Shown: positions 32,816 through 44,745 of the stretch, in pieces
How the letters are laid out: each line of letters begins with the position of its first letter
Position numbering within the stretch: the stretch's first letter is position 1
From: Salinibaculum rarum
Lineage (GTDB): Archaea; Halobacteriota; Halobacteria; Halobacteriales; Haloarculaceae
Assembly (NCBI RefSeq): GCF_030505615.1
Contig: NZ_CP129992.1
Location: forward strand, 558,001 to 622,000
DNA: 64,000 bases
Reading direction: 5' to 3'
The notes under the pieces: generated by a model
What the model was told of the DNA's origin: nothing
The model's database searches: none
Seen by the model: the letters and a program-made list of their open reading frames with translations, nothing else
Made by a program: the position numbers and the translations under genes

Positions 32816-33481
32816 ATGGACCTCGGAACGTACCTCGTCACACAGACAGACCTCTCCGCGGGCCGGTCGACACAGGCCATCGTCGACGCTGCACTCGCCG
32901 GCGGCATCGACATGGTGCAGGTCCGCGAGAAACACGCCAGCGCACGCGAACGCCTCGCCGTCACACGGGACCTCCGCGGGCCGACCGCCGAGGCCGGCGT
33001 CTCGCTCGTCGTCAACGACCGCGTGGACATCGCACTCGCTGCCGACGCCGACGGCGTCCACCTCGGCGACGACGACCTGCCTGTCGAAGACGCACGCGCG
33101 CTCCTCGGTGCGGACGCTATCATCGGCCGCTCGGTCTCGACCGTCGAGGCCGCACGCGAGGCCGAGCGCGCGGGCGCGGACTACCTGGGTGTCGGCGCGG
33201 TCTTTGCCACCGGGTCGAAAGACGATATCCCCGACGAAGAGTTGGCAATCGGGCTGGACCGGGTCCGGGCTATCGACGCCGCCGTCGACATCCCGTTCGT
33301 CGGAATCGGTGGCATCACGCCCGACAACGCCGCCGACGTGGCCGCAGCCGGCGCAGACGGCGTCGCCGTCATCACCGCCATCACGGAGGCCGACGACCCC
33401 GAAGGGGCCACCCGCGACCTCGCCGACGCAGTTGCATCGGGACACGAACGAGCCACAACAACCACGGAAACACACCAATGA
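32816..33481 (+). CDS. thiE: Thiamine-phosphate synthase
   Basis: The 221-residue TIM-barrel enzyme shows ThiE signatures: LVTQTDLSAG at the start, MVQVREKHASARE (HMP-PP binding region), VNDRVDIALAADADGVHLGDDDLP, GRSVSTVEAAREAERAGADYLGVGAVFATGSK, and FVGIGGITPDNAADV phosphate-binding end. It joins HMP-PP and hydroxyethylthiazole phosphate to thiamine phosphate. ATG 32816 is chosen; a GTG at 32807 is also in frame. A TATA-like TTAATAAT lies at 32769-32776. Its TGA overlaps the thiM ATG. No TPP riboswitch was recognised upstream. Confidence 0.93.
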   Translation: MDLGTYLVTQTDLSAGRSTQAIVDAALAGGIDMVQVREKHASARERLAVTRDLRGPTAEAGVSLVVNDRVDIALAADADGVHLGDDDLPVEDARALLGADAIIGRSVSTVEAAREAERAGADYLGVGAVFATGSKDDIPDEELAIGLDRVRAIDAAVDIPFVGIGGITPDNAADVAAAGADGVAVITAITEADDPEGATRDLADAVASGHERATTTTETHQ

Positions 33482-34302
33482 CAATCGACCTCACGTCCGA
33501 CCTCGCTGCCGTCACTGATGCATCGCCACTCGTCAACGCCGTCACCAACAACGTCACCGTCAACGACGTCGCACAGGTCATCCTCCACTGGGGTGGCCTC
33601 CCCGTCATGTCCGACGACGAGCGGGAGGTCGGCGATATGGTCGCCGGCGCACAGGCCTGCCTGCTCAACATGGGTACCGTCAGCGAGGAAGGTGAAGCGA
33701 CCATGGTCGAAGCCGGCGAATCCGCCAACAGCCACGGCGTGCCCGTCGTACTGGACCCCGTCGGCGTCGGCGCGACACCGACCCGCGACCGCGTCGCCGA
33801 GCGACTCGCCAGCGAAATCGACGTCGCCATCATCAAGGGCAACTACGCCGAGATTACCGCCCTGGCCGGCGAAGACGCCGACGTTCGGGGCGTCGAGTCC
33901 GTCGGCGACTACAGCGACATCGCGACGACTGCCGTCGCCTGCGCACAGAAATACGACACCGTCGTCGTCGCCTCGGGCGAGACTGACCTCGTCGCGACCG
34001 CCGACGCCGCCTACGAAGTGACTGCCGGCCACCCGGACATGGGGACCGTCGTCGGCACCGGCTGTATGCTCGGTGCGAGTGTCGCCACCTTCGCCGGTGC
34101 AATCGACGACGCCGAACGCGCCGCCCTCGCCGGGACGGTTGCCTTCGGTCTCGCCGGCGAAGCCGCCGCCGAAGGTGAGTTTGGCGACGTCCACGGCCCC
34201 GGCAGCTACAACGTCGCGTTCAAAGACGCCGTCGCCGGCCTCGCCGAAACCGACCACGACGACGGCGACACCCGCGTCGAACGCGTGCTCACCGCCGAAT
34301 GA
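33478..34302 (+). CDS. thiM: Hydroxyethylthiazole kinase
   Basis: The 274-residue ribokinase-like enzyme begins with the ThiM region PLVNAVTNNVTVNDVAQVIL, followed by GGLPVMSDDEREV, LLNMGT, VVLDPVGVGATPTR, IIKGNYAEITAL, and the C-terminal GTGCMLGASVATF with the catalytic Cys and anion hole. It phosphorylates salvaged thiazole alcohol for ThiE. The ATGA overlaps at both ends (thiE upstream, SDR downstream) show tight translational coupling. Confidence 0.93.
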   Translation: MTIDLTSDLAAVTDASPLVNAVTNNVTVNDVAQVILHWGGLPVMSDDEREVGDMVAGAQACLLNMGTVSEEGEATMVEAGESANSHGVPVVLDPVGVGATPTRDRVAERLASEIDVAIIKGNYAEITALAGEDADVRGVESVGDYSDIATTAVACAQKYDTVVVASGETDLVATADAAYEVTAGHPDMGTVVGTGCMLGASVATFAGAIDDAERAALAGTVAFGLAGEAAAEGEFGDVHGPGSYNVAFKDAVAGLAETDHDDGDTRVERVLTAE

Positions 34303-35042
34303 CGACCCGCGACCGCGTCGCATTGATTACCGGAGCCAGCCGTGGCATCGGTGCAGCAACTGCCCGCCGCCTCGCTACCGACGGCGCTACTGTCGTTCTC
34401 GCCGCGCGCAGTGGCGACCAGCTCCGGACGGTCGCCAACGACATCGAGGAGACGACCGATGGGGCAGCGCACGCGGTCCCGACAGACGTGACCGACCCCG
34501 ACGCGGTGCAGGCACTCGTCGAGACGACACTGGAACGATTCGGCCGCCTCGACGCGGTGGTCGTCAACGCTGGGACCGGCGAACGGCGAAACGTCCCACT
34601 GACAGAGCTGTCGCTCGACGAGTACAGAACTGTCCGTGCGACCAACATCGACGGCGCGTTCTACACGACCCGCGCCGTCCTCGACCCGCTCCGCGAGACC
34701 ACTGGCTCACTCGTCTTCGTCGGGAGTTACAAAGGCAAATACCCCAGCACGTCGACGCCGATCTATGCCGCCTCGAAGTGGTGGCTCCGTGGCTTCGCAC
34801 AGAGTGTCGCCGGCCGTGTCGGCCCCGACGGCGTCGCCGTCTCGCTTGTCAACCCCACTGGCGTCACCACATCGTTCGGTCGGGAGACGCGCGAACAGCC
34901 AAACAGCGAGTTACTTGCCGACGACGACGCGCTCAGTGCGGCCGACGTCGCCGAGACTATCGTCACTGCACTCGATCAGGACGCACCCGGTGCGATTACC
35001 GAACTCGACCTCTTCCGTCGTGACATCTACGAGCGGTTCTGA
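34299..35042 (+). CDS. Short-chain dehydrogenase/reductase in the thi operon
   Basis: The 247-residue SDR has TGASRGIG at residues 11-18, NAGTGERRN near 88, and the catalytic set Ser in FVGSYKGKY with Tyr-x-x-x-Lys in IYAASKWW. RSGDQL after beta-2 includes the Arg often used for NADPH. ATG 34299 overlaps the thiM stop. No SDR step is required in thiazole salvage, so its link to thiamine metabolism is positional only. It is followed by the convergent tRNA-Cys/rRNA unit. Confidence 0.86.
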   Translation: MTTRDRVALITGASRGIGAATARRLATDGATVVLAARSGDQLRTVANDIEETTDGAAHAVPTDVTDPDAVQALVETTLERFGRLDAVVVNAGTGERRNVPLTELSLDEYRTVRATNIDGAFYTTRAVLDPLRETTGSLVFVGSYKGKYPSTSTPIYAASKWWLRGFAQSVAGRVGPDGVAVSLVNPTGVTTSFGRETREQPNSELLADDDALSAADVAETIVTALDQDAPGAITELDLFRRDIYERF

Positions 35043-35116
35043 AACTGGACGGCACTCCCACGAACGACGGTAATTCAGCGTTCCCACCGGTGATGCCTCT
35101 CGGCGAGTTTTGTTCA

Positions 35117-35192
35117 AGCCAAGGCCCGGATTTGAACCGGGGATGATCCGCTCTGCAGGCGGACGCGTTCGGCCAGACTCTGCCACCTTGGC
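35117..35192 (-). tRNA. tRNA-Cys(GCA)
   Basis: Acceptor GCCAAGG/CCTTGGC, anticodon stem TCCGC/GCGGA around loop CTGCAGA, giving GCA, and T arm CCCGG-TTCAAAT-CCGGG. The discriminator is U, as expected for tRNA-Cys. No intron and no encoded CCA. It lies downstream of the 5S gene and the hairpin terminator, a common place for tRNA-Cys in haloarchaeal rRNA operons. Confidence 0.95.
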
Positions 35193-35240
35193 GCATTCGC
35201 GTCTACTTGATTTGCGCGCTTAAGGGTGCCGATATACGAC

Positions 35241-35275
35241 AAAAACCCCCGAACAGCGTTGGCACTGTTCGAGGG
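35241..35275 (-). terminator. Hairpin plus T-run after 5S rRNA
   Basis: On the minus strand CGAACAG-TGCCAACG-CTGTTCG, extended by CCC/GGG pairs, is followed by TTTTT. It lies 39 bases after the 5S 3' end. A second hairpin GCGGTGG/CCACCGC (35285-35304) sits between it and 5S and may be a processing signal. Confidence 0.7.
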
Positions 35276-35313
35276 TGAATGACTGCGGTGGAAAATCCCA
35301 CCGCGATATGAAT

Positions 35314-35435
35314 GGAGGCGGCGAACCGGATTTCCCAGAGGCTCACGCACTCCAGTACTCGCCGGAACGCAGGCGGGCTTAACTTCCGTGTTCGGGATGG
35401 GTACGGGTGTTGCCCCGCCGCTATGGCCGCCTTAA
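35314..35435 (-). rRNA. rrf: 5S rRNA
   Basis: The minus strand reads TTAAGGCGGCC at the 5' end and GCCGCCTCC at the 3' end, which pair as helix I. The internal CCCGAACACGGAAGTTAAGC and GAGTACTGGAGTG are the conserved 5S core. Length is 122 bases. It closes the rRNA operon before the terminator. Confidence 0.95.
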
Positions 35436-35494
35436 CGCCGACTTGTGGACTCGAACCACAATCGATGCTCCATGCGTCGGTTGGTGACAATCAT

Positions 35495-35540
35495 GTGTAC
35501 GTGCGATCCAGTTTGCGCCTGGACTCGTTCAATGAGTCCC
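35495..35540 (-). other. 3' arm of the 23S processing stem (bulge-helix-bulge)
   Basis: This arm pairs with 38568-38613. The outer helix GTGTACGTGCGATCCAG/CTGGATCGCACGTACAC is 17 perfect pairs. The inner helix begins CTGGACTCGTTCA/TGAACGAGTCCAG. Between them is a canonical motif: central helix GCGU/GCGC with three-base bulges CCA and AAA. It is the expected cleavage site of the archaeal splicing endonuclease for 23S excision. Confidence 0.85.
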
Positions 35541-35559
35541 AGTACGTATGAATGGTGGC

Positions 35560-38468
<2,909 letters not shown>

Positions 38469-38567
38469 TGAGTGGTTGCAAGCTCCTCACGGAGCTTGCG
38501 AATTTGTGAGTCCCGGGTAGAGACTCACGAATCTTGTGAGCTCGCAAAGCGAGCTCACGACGTCGTT

Positions 38568-38613
38568 GGGACTCGATGAACGAGTCCAGTGGACGCCTGG
38601 ATCGCACGTACAC
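38568..38613 (-). other. 5' arm of the 23S processing stem (bulge-helix-bulge)
   Basis: Partner of 35495-35540. It lies between tRNA-Ala and the 23S 5' end. Cutting in the CCA bulge would release the 23S precursor. Further GC-rich inverted repeats such as GTGAGCTCG/CGAGCTCAC (38535-38560) extend the leader fold. Confidence 0.85.
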
Positions 38614-38759
38614 ACGGTCTCACATACACGCCCGTGGTGAACGGTGCGTGTATCAACCCTTCCCACTCGCGCTTGCACGGAGTGGTGCATCGGTTTTCCG
38701 TACCCGAACGAATCGCCTTGCCCCACTTAAGGGGCACGCTTTCAGTCGGGGACGGGATA

Positions 38760-38831
38760 TGGACCCACTGGGATTTGAACCCAGGGCCTCCGCCTTGCAA
38801 AGGCGGCGCTCTGCCGCTGAGCTATGGGCCC
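38760..38831 (-). tRNA. tRNA-Ala(UGC) in the 16S-23S spacer
   Basis: Acceptor GGGCCCA/TGGGTCC with a G-U pair, D arm GCTC..GAGC, anticodon stem around loop TTTGCAA giving UGC, and T arm with loop TTCAAAT. Discriminator A. The single spacer tRNA-Ala is standard for haloarchaeal rRNA operons. Confidence 0.96.
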
Positions 38832-38845
38832 TTCCGCCGTATACT

Positions 38846-38881
38846 GTTAGCCCTGATAGTTCATAGGTGCTCGGACGGTCG
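38846..38881 (-). other. 3' arm of the 16S processing stem (bulge-helix-bulge)
   Basis: Pairs with 40517-40552. Outer helix GTTAGCCCTGATAGTTC is 17 perfect pairs; inner helix of 12 has one mismatch. The central helix GGUG/CACC is flanked by bulges ACA and UAU, a canonical bulge-helix-bulge for splicing endonuclease cleavage. Confidence 0.85.
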
Positions 38882-38949
38882 CCGAGTGACGTGGTCGCCG
38901 AACCCCGCGCCAAAAGGTGGGCTGGGGCAAAGCCCCAGTCCCGATCGTT

Positions 38950-40423
<1,474 letters not shown>

Positions 40424-40516
40424 GTCTCCCCGGAATGGGGAGGGTGGCGGGCGTACACCATGATGATGGTGTACTAGCGTTGTAAGCTATCGGGGTTCAG
40501 CGACACGTCGAGTCGA

Positions 40517-40552
40517 CGACCGACCGAGTGTCACCGAACTATCAGGGCTAAC
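40517..40552 (-). other. 5' arm of the 16S processing stem (bulge-helix-bulge)
   Basis: Partner of 38846-38881, about 94 bases upstream of the 16S 5' end. Between it and 16S lies a hairpin-rich leader including GTACACCAT/ATGGTGTAC (40454-40475). Confidence 0.85.
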
Positions 40553-40559
40553 ATCAGAT

Positions 40560-40930
40560 CCCATCTATACGGCGGACCGCAGGGGTGGAATCCTCATTTC
40601 CTTCGGACCAGATTGTATGCCAGAGAAGGGTATAAACCCTTCGTGTTGGCATCGGTCCGAGCTGGCACGGGTCGGCCGTTCCGACCTGGCCTCCTTCGCG
40701 TCAATCCGGAGTGCCCTGTTCCACTTAAGGGCGTCGGATTGCCCGTCGCCGGATTCGACCGGCGCCGGGCCGTTCGCATTCCATTCGAAATGCCCTGTTA
40801 TACTTAAGGGCATCGAACGTCGGCCACGCCCGGAGCGTCCCGGGCACCGCGCCGCTTCGCATCACAGTCAAACGGCAGGGTAAACTTAAGCCCGTCGAAC
40901 GACCGACGCTACGTCATGCGATTACATGCA
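40560..40930 (-). promoter_or_regulatory. Tandem promoters of the rRNA operon
   Basis: Reading the minus strand, three near-identical blocks contain CTTAAGT TATA-like boxes at 40885-40890, 40803-40808 and 40724-40729. Each is preceded by TTCGA or a close variant and followed by an AAC-AGGGC type sequence. Spacing is about 80 bases. A fourth, different box GGGTTTATACCC lies at 40630-40641. This matches the multiple-promoter leader of known haloarchaeal rRNA operons and implies strong growth-linked transcription. No gene is seen in 40424-41081. Confidence 0.8.
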
Positions 40931-41081
40931 CTGGGTTTCAACAAGAGATGTCGCCCAGAGCCGTTCCCGAGTGGTCGACAGGTTCTCGAATCGGGGACGT
41001 TCCACTGAGAAAGAGAGGTCCCTGGGCCTGTGGAGCTAGCGCTGTCGCTTGCCGGCAGCGCAAAGAAAGGAATGTGTGCGA

Positions 41082-41393
41082 CTAGATATCGTCGAGGTGT
41101 TCGACGCCTTCCTTGGAGACGTTGCCCTTCGTGATGTCGCCGGGCATCCAGTCGGGCTTGTCGTCGGGCGCTTCCTCCTCCCAGGCCCACCCCTCGTAGA
41201 TGTGAACCTTGTGGGTTCCCTTCTCGCGGAGGCGGAGTTGTTCGGGGTCAGCGCTGTCTTCAGACGGTGCCGGGTCGAGTCGGCGCGCCGCTTTGAGTGC
41301 TGCCTGTCGGGGAGTCCCGCCAGAGAAGACACTCGTCTCTTCACCATCATCTGTTCGGAGCGCAAAGTTGCGCTTATCGTTGTCTCGTGCCAT
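41082..41393 (-). CDS. Non-histone chromosomal protein MC1
   Basis: The 103-residue protein matches MC1 over its length: RNFALRTDDGEETSVFSGGTPRQAALKAARRL, split here by the family's turn, and KVHIYEGWAWEEEAP with the DNA-bending Trp residues, ending DWMPGDITKGNVSKEGVEHL. MC1 binds and bends DNA as a monomer and is an abundant archaeal chromatin protein. A strong TATA box TATATTTATAATG lies at about 41429-41441, 35-50 bases before the ATG, so the transcript probably has a short leader. A GCGCTG/CAGCGC hairpin follows the stop. Confidence 0.92.
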   Translation of the reverse strand: MARDNDKRNFALRTDDGEETSVFSGGTPRQAALKAARRLDPAPSEDSADPEQLRLREKGTHKVHIYEGWAWEEEAPDDKPDWMPGDITKGNVSKEGVEHLDDI

Positions 41394-41642
41394 GGTTTTA
41401 CCGCTCCATGTGGGTTCAGCACATGATGCATTATAAATATACCCCCAAATCCGGCCGCCGTGCGGCGGTATCTTTATAAAGGCGACTGCGCACCCCCGAC
41501 AGCGACACCGGCTGTGAGCCGTTCAACCCCGGCAGAGACCTCGCGCGCGGACAGTCGAGGTAAGGCAGGAGTACGGCCGGTCGACGGACAGCGCGGTAGA
41601 CTTAAGTGTATCCTGGGGCGAACCACCGACTAGGTTAGCGCG

Positions 41643-41840
41643 ATGGTTCGAAAGAAGAAGCTCAGCCCGAGTGGCGCAAAAGACGAAGACGGCGAGTACC
41701 ACAACGTCCACATCAACCTCCACGAGGACGAGCTCGCCGTTGCAGGGATGGAAATCGGAGACGAAGTGTTCGTCCGCGTGCGCGAGGACAAGATTATCAT
41801 CCAGAAAGCGGACGCCGACGACGTCGAACACGAGTTTTGA
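41643..41840 (+). CDS. AbrB/SpoVT-like small DNA-binding-type protein
   Basis: The 65-residue protein has a basic N-terminus (MVRKKKLSPSGAKDEDGEY) and a swapped-hairpin-like core ELAVAGMEIGDEVFVRVREDKIIIQKA, the G-D-x-V pattern of AbrB/MazE domains. It may be a transcription factor. A CTTAAGTG box at 41600-41607 lies about 40 bases before the ATG and resembles the rRNA promoter box. It is 20 bases upstream of pyrD on the same strand, so the two are probably co-transcribed. Confidence 0.75.
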   Translation: MVRKKKLSPSGAKDEDGEYHNVHINLHEDELAVAGMEIGDEVFVRVREDKIIIQKADADDVEHEF

Positions 41841-41860
41841 GCGACACCATCGCCACGTCT

Positions 41861-42913
41861 ATGACACTGTACGACCTCGCCAAGCCACTTCTGTTCCGCC
41901 TACCCCCTGAGACAGCCCACACCGCAGTCCACACTGGCCTTCGGGGACTACAGGCGACACCGCTTGCGGACCGCCTCGAATCACACTACCAGGTCACAGA
42001 CGACCGGTTGCAGACAGAGGCCTTCGGTCAGCAGTTCCCCAACCCGGTCGGCGTCGCCGCCGGCTTCGACAAGAACGCCGAAATTTCCGGTGCGTTGCAG
42101 TCGCTTGGCTTCGGGTTCGTCGAAGTCGGCGGTGTGACTGCCGAGCCACAGGAGGGGAATTCCCGCCCGCGGATGTTCCGGCTCCCCGACGATGAAGCCC
42201 TCATCAACCGGATGGGACTGAACAACGACGGCGCGGACGTAGTCGGTCGCCGATTGCTCCGGACGGACGTCAACGTCCCGGTCGGCGTCAACATCGCAAA
42301 GACAGAACACGTCGCACCCGCGGACGCGCCCGCGGACTACCGCCGAACCTACGAGCGCGTCGCCGAGGGGGCCGACTTTTTCGTCGTCAACGTCTCCTGT
42401 CCCAACTCACAGGGGTTCGAGGAACTCCAGAACCGCGACTCGATGGCCGCGATCTTCGAGACACTGACCGATGTCGGCGCAAGCCCACTGCTGGTGAAAC
42501 TCTCCCCGGACCTGCCCGAGCCAGCCGTCGAGGACGCACTGAACATCGTCTCGGAGTTCGATTTGGATGGCGTGGTCGCGACCAACACCACCACCGAGCG
42601 GCCGGCCTCGCTTCGGTCGCCGAATCGGACCGAGGAGGGCGGGCTCTCGGGCAAGCCAATCGAGGGAGAAGCGACGGAGATGGTCCGCTTCGTTGCCGAA
42701 CGGACGGACGTGCCCGTCGTCGGCGTCGGTGGCGTCTCCACCGCCGAGGGTGCCTACCGGAAGATTCGTGCCGGCGCCAGCCTCGTCCAGTTGTACACCG
42801 GCCTCGTCTATCGGGGCCCCTCGATTTCCCAGGAGATTAACCGGGGATTGCTCGAACTGTTAGAACAGGACGGGTTCGACAGCGTCGACGAAGCAGTCGG
42901 CGCGGACCTGTAA
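41861..42913 (+). CDS. pyrD: Dihydroorotate dehydrogenase, class 2-like
   Basis: The 350-residue enzyme has the class 2 N-terminal helical extension (YDLAKPLLFRLPPETAHTAV) that contacts membrane quinone, then NPVGVAAGFDKNAE, GFGFVEVGGVTAEPQ, NRMGLNNDGAD, and VVGVGGVSTAEGAYRKI with FMN-phosphate contacts. It oxidises dihydroorotate to orotate in pyrimidine synthesis. One residue is notable: the loop reads NVSCPNSQG, with Cys where the Escherichia coli class 2 enzyme has its catalytic Ser175; class 1 enzymes use Cys at this position. ATG 41861 is preferred to an upstream TTG overlapping the AbrB-like stop. Confidence 0.92.
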   Translation: MTLYDLAKPLLFRLPPETAHTAVHTGLRGLQATPLADRLESHYQVTDDRLQTEAFGQQFPNPVGVAAGFDKNAEISGALQSLGFGFVEVGGVTAEPQEGNSRPRMFRLPDDEALINRMGLNNDGADVVGRRLLRTDVNVPVGVNIAKTEHVAPADAPADYRRTYERVAEGADFFVVNVSCPNSQGFEELQNRDSMAAIFETLTDVGASPLLVKLSPDLPEPAVEDALNIVSEFDLDGVVATNTTTERPASLRSPNRTEEGGLSGKPIEGEATEMVRFVAERTDVPVVGVGGVSTAEGAYRKIRAGASLVQLYTGLVYRGPSISQEINRGLLELLEQDGFDSVDEAVGADL

Positions 42914-42939
42914 CGGAGAAAGATTTTCGACGCCGAGTA

Positions 42940-44745
42940 CTATTCGAGTCCGTCCAGTCGGAACTCGAAGGCCGCAACCGGTAGTTCGAGGTCGTGTTCG
43001 ACGAGCACCGACGGGTGAATCTCGCCGACGACGCCGACCGACTCGCCGTCGAGGACGACTTCTGCGGTCCGGCCGTCGATGAAGGTTGGATGCTCAGTCG
43101 GGGGCGTTTCCAGCGTTTTGCCGAACGAGTCGGCGATAGCCTGGAGGCGACCCTTCGCGTCCTCGTAGGATGCCTCCGTCCGCGCGAGGACGCCCGCGAC
43201 CGTCCGGTGTTCGGCGACGCCGGTGTTCTCGCTGTCGTCCACGTGGGCACCAAGGCCGATTTCCGAGAGGTCCTGCGGGTAAGCGCGGTGAGTGTTGTTC
43301 TCTAAGACCATCAACAGCGAGGGCAGCGCCCACGTCCGGAGCATGGTGTAGTCCTCGCTGTACGGTTCCATGATGGTGACCGGCGGGGCGGCACCGACCG
43401 GGCCGTCGGCGTCGCTCTGCTCGGGGTCGAGATTGAGTCGTTCGAAGTTCTCGGCCTCGTTTATCATGTGGAAGTTCAGCAGGTCCTCGAAGCCAAGCCC
43501 GACGAGTGCATCGCGAGCGGCGTCCTCGAGCCGGGAGCGCTCGTGGCGCCCGCCAACCGTCGACACGTCGGGGTACTTCGGTTCGAGTTCGTTGAACCCG
43601 TAGGCCCGCCCGATGTCGTCGATGACATCCAGCGGATGGAGCACGTCCACCCGATACGGCGGGACGTCCACGTCGTACTCGACGGCCTCACCGTCGGTGT
43701 CTGCCTGCGCGGCGTCCAGTCCGGCGCGCTCGGCGCAGTCGACGACTTCCTCGCCGCTCAAGGAGATGCCGAGAATCGACTCGATACGGTCGTGGGAAAC
43801 AGTCTTGGTCTTGACCGAGAAGTCCGGGCGCACGATCGTCTGGCCGGCGTACTCCCCAGTCGTATCGTCGCCGTACTCGACGTTGACCTGTTCGACCTGG
43901 CCGCCACGCGCCGACAGCGCATAGCAGACGATAGAGAGCATGTGGTCGATGGTCCACTGGTCGGTCCCGGTCATCTCGATGAAGAGGTCACGCGAGCCGG
44001 TGGTGACCTCGGTCCGACTGCCGTTGATGACCGGCGGGAACGAGAACAGCCCGATGGCGTCGTAGATTGCCGGATAGCGGTCGAAAGAGTCCACGAGGTC
44101 GGCGTAGGTCTCGCCGGTTGGGTGGCGGTCGAGCACCTCGGCGGGTGTCATCTCCTCGTTGGTCTCCAGCGGAACGAACGAATCCTCGGTCGGGTCGACG
44201 CTGGTGTAGGTGACCGATTTGTTCGCCCGGCCCTGGTCGGTCGCGGCGGCGTCTCGCGGCTCGTCGCCGCTCGATTGTTCCGAGGCGCTACGCGCCTCGC
44301 GGCCCTTCAGCATCGTCAGGTCGTGAACACCGATGGCACCTTTCGCGCGCTGGCGGCCCATCGTCGCGTGCAACTTCTCCTGGAGCTGAATGAGCGACTC
44401 CAGTGCGTCCTCGCCCATGTCCAGTCCGCGGACGATTGCCCCGGTGATGTAGGGCCGGTCGTCGGGCTGGTCCTCGACCTGGATGGTCCAGTCGGCGTCG
44501 TTGGTGCTGGGGACGTAGACGCCGCGTGCGTCGCCGTACTGGTAGCGCAGCGACCGCGCGACACCCTCAACCGAGAGGCGGTCGAGACGGTCAGGCGCAA
44601 ACTCCAGTTGGAACTCGTCGTCCTCGGTCCAGCCTTCGAACTCCAGACCGAGGTCGAACAGGTCCGACCGCAGTTCGTCGTTGCTTTTCTCGTCGTGACC
44701 GGTCAGCTCGCGCAGTTCGTCGGGATCGACATCGACGACCGGCAT
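42940..44745 (-). CDS. pheT: Phenylalanyl-tRNA synthetase beta subunit
   Basis: The 601-residue protein is the archaeal-type beta chain: an N-terminal domain starting MPVVDVDPDELRELTGHDEK, the B3/4 editing region (SASEQ insertion apart), the B5 DNA-binding-like domain, and a class II-like core (LRTWALPSLLMVLENN, QDLSEIGLG). A 30-residue Ser/Asp/Ala-rich insertion around 150-180 is a likely halophile-specific loop. Its ATG shares one base with the pheS stop, so the subunits of the alpha2-beta2 enzyme are made from one coupled message. Confidence 0.94.
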   Translation of the reverse strand: MPVVDVDPDELRELTGHDEKSNDELRSDLFDLGLEFEGWTEDDEFQLEFAPDRLDRLSVEGVARSLRYQYGDARGVYVPSTNDADWTIQVEDQPDDRPYITGAIVRGLDMGEDALESLIQLQEKLHATMGRQRAKGAIGVHDLTMLKGREARSASEQSSGDEPRDAAATDQGRANKSVTYTSVDPTEDSFVPLETNEEMTPAEVLDRHPTGETYADLVDSFDRYPAIYDAIGLFSFPPVINGSRTEVTTGSRDLFIEMTGTDQWTIDHMLSIVCYALSARGGQVEQVNVEYGDDTTGEYAGQTIVRPDFSVKTKTVSHDRIESILGISLSGEEVVDCAERAGLDAAQADTDGEAVEYDVDVPPYRVDVLHPLDVIDDIGRAYGFNELEPKYPDVSTVGGRHERSRLEDAARDALVGLGFEDLLNFHMINEAENFERLNLDPEQSDADGPVGAAPPVTIMEPYSEDYTMLRTWALPSLLMVLENNTHRAYPQDLSEIGLGAHVDDSENTGVAEHRTVAGVLARTEASYEDAKGRLQAIADSFGKTLETPPTEHPTFIDGRTAEVVLDGESVGVVGEIHPSVLVEHDLELPVAAFEFRLDGLE

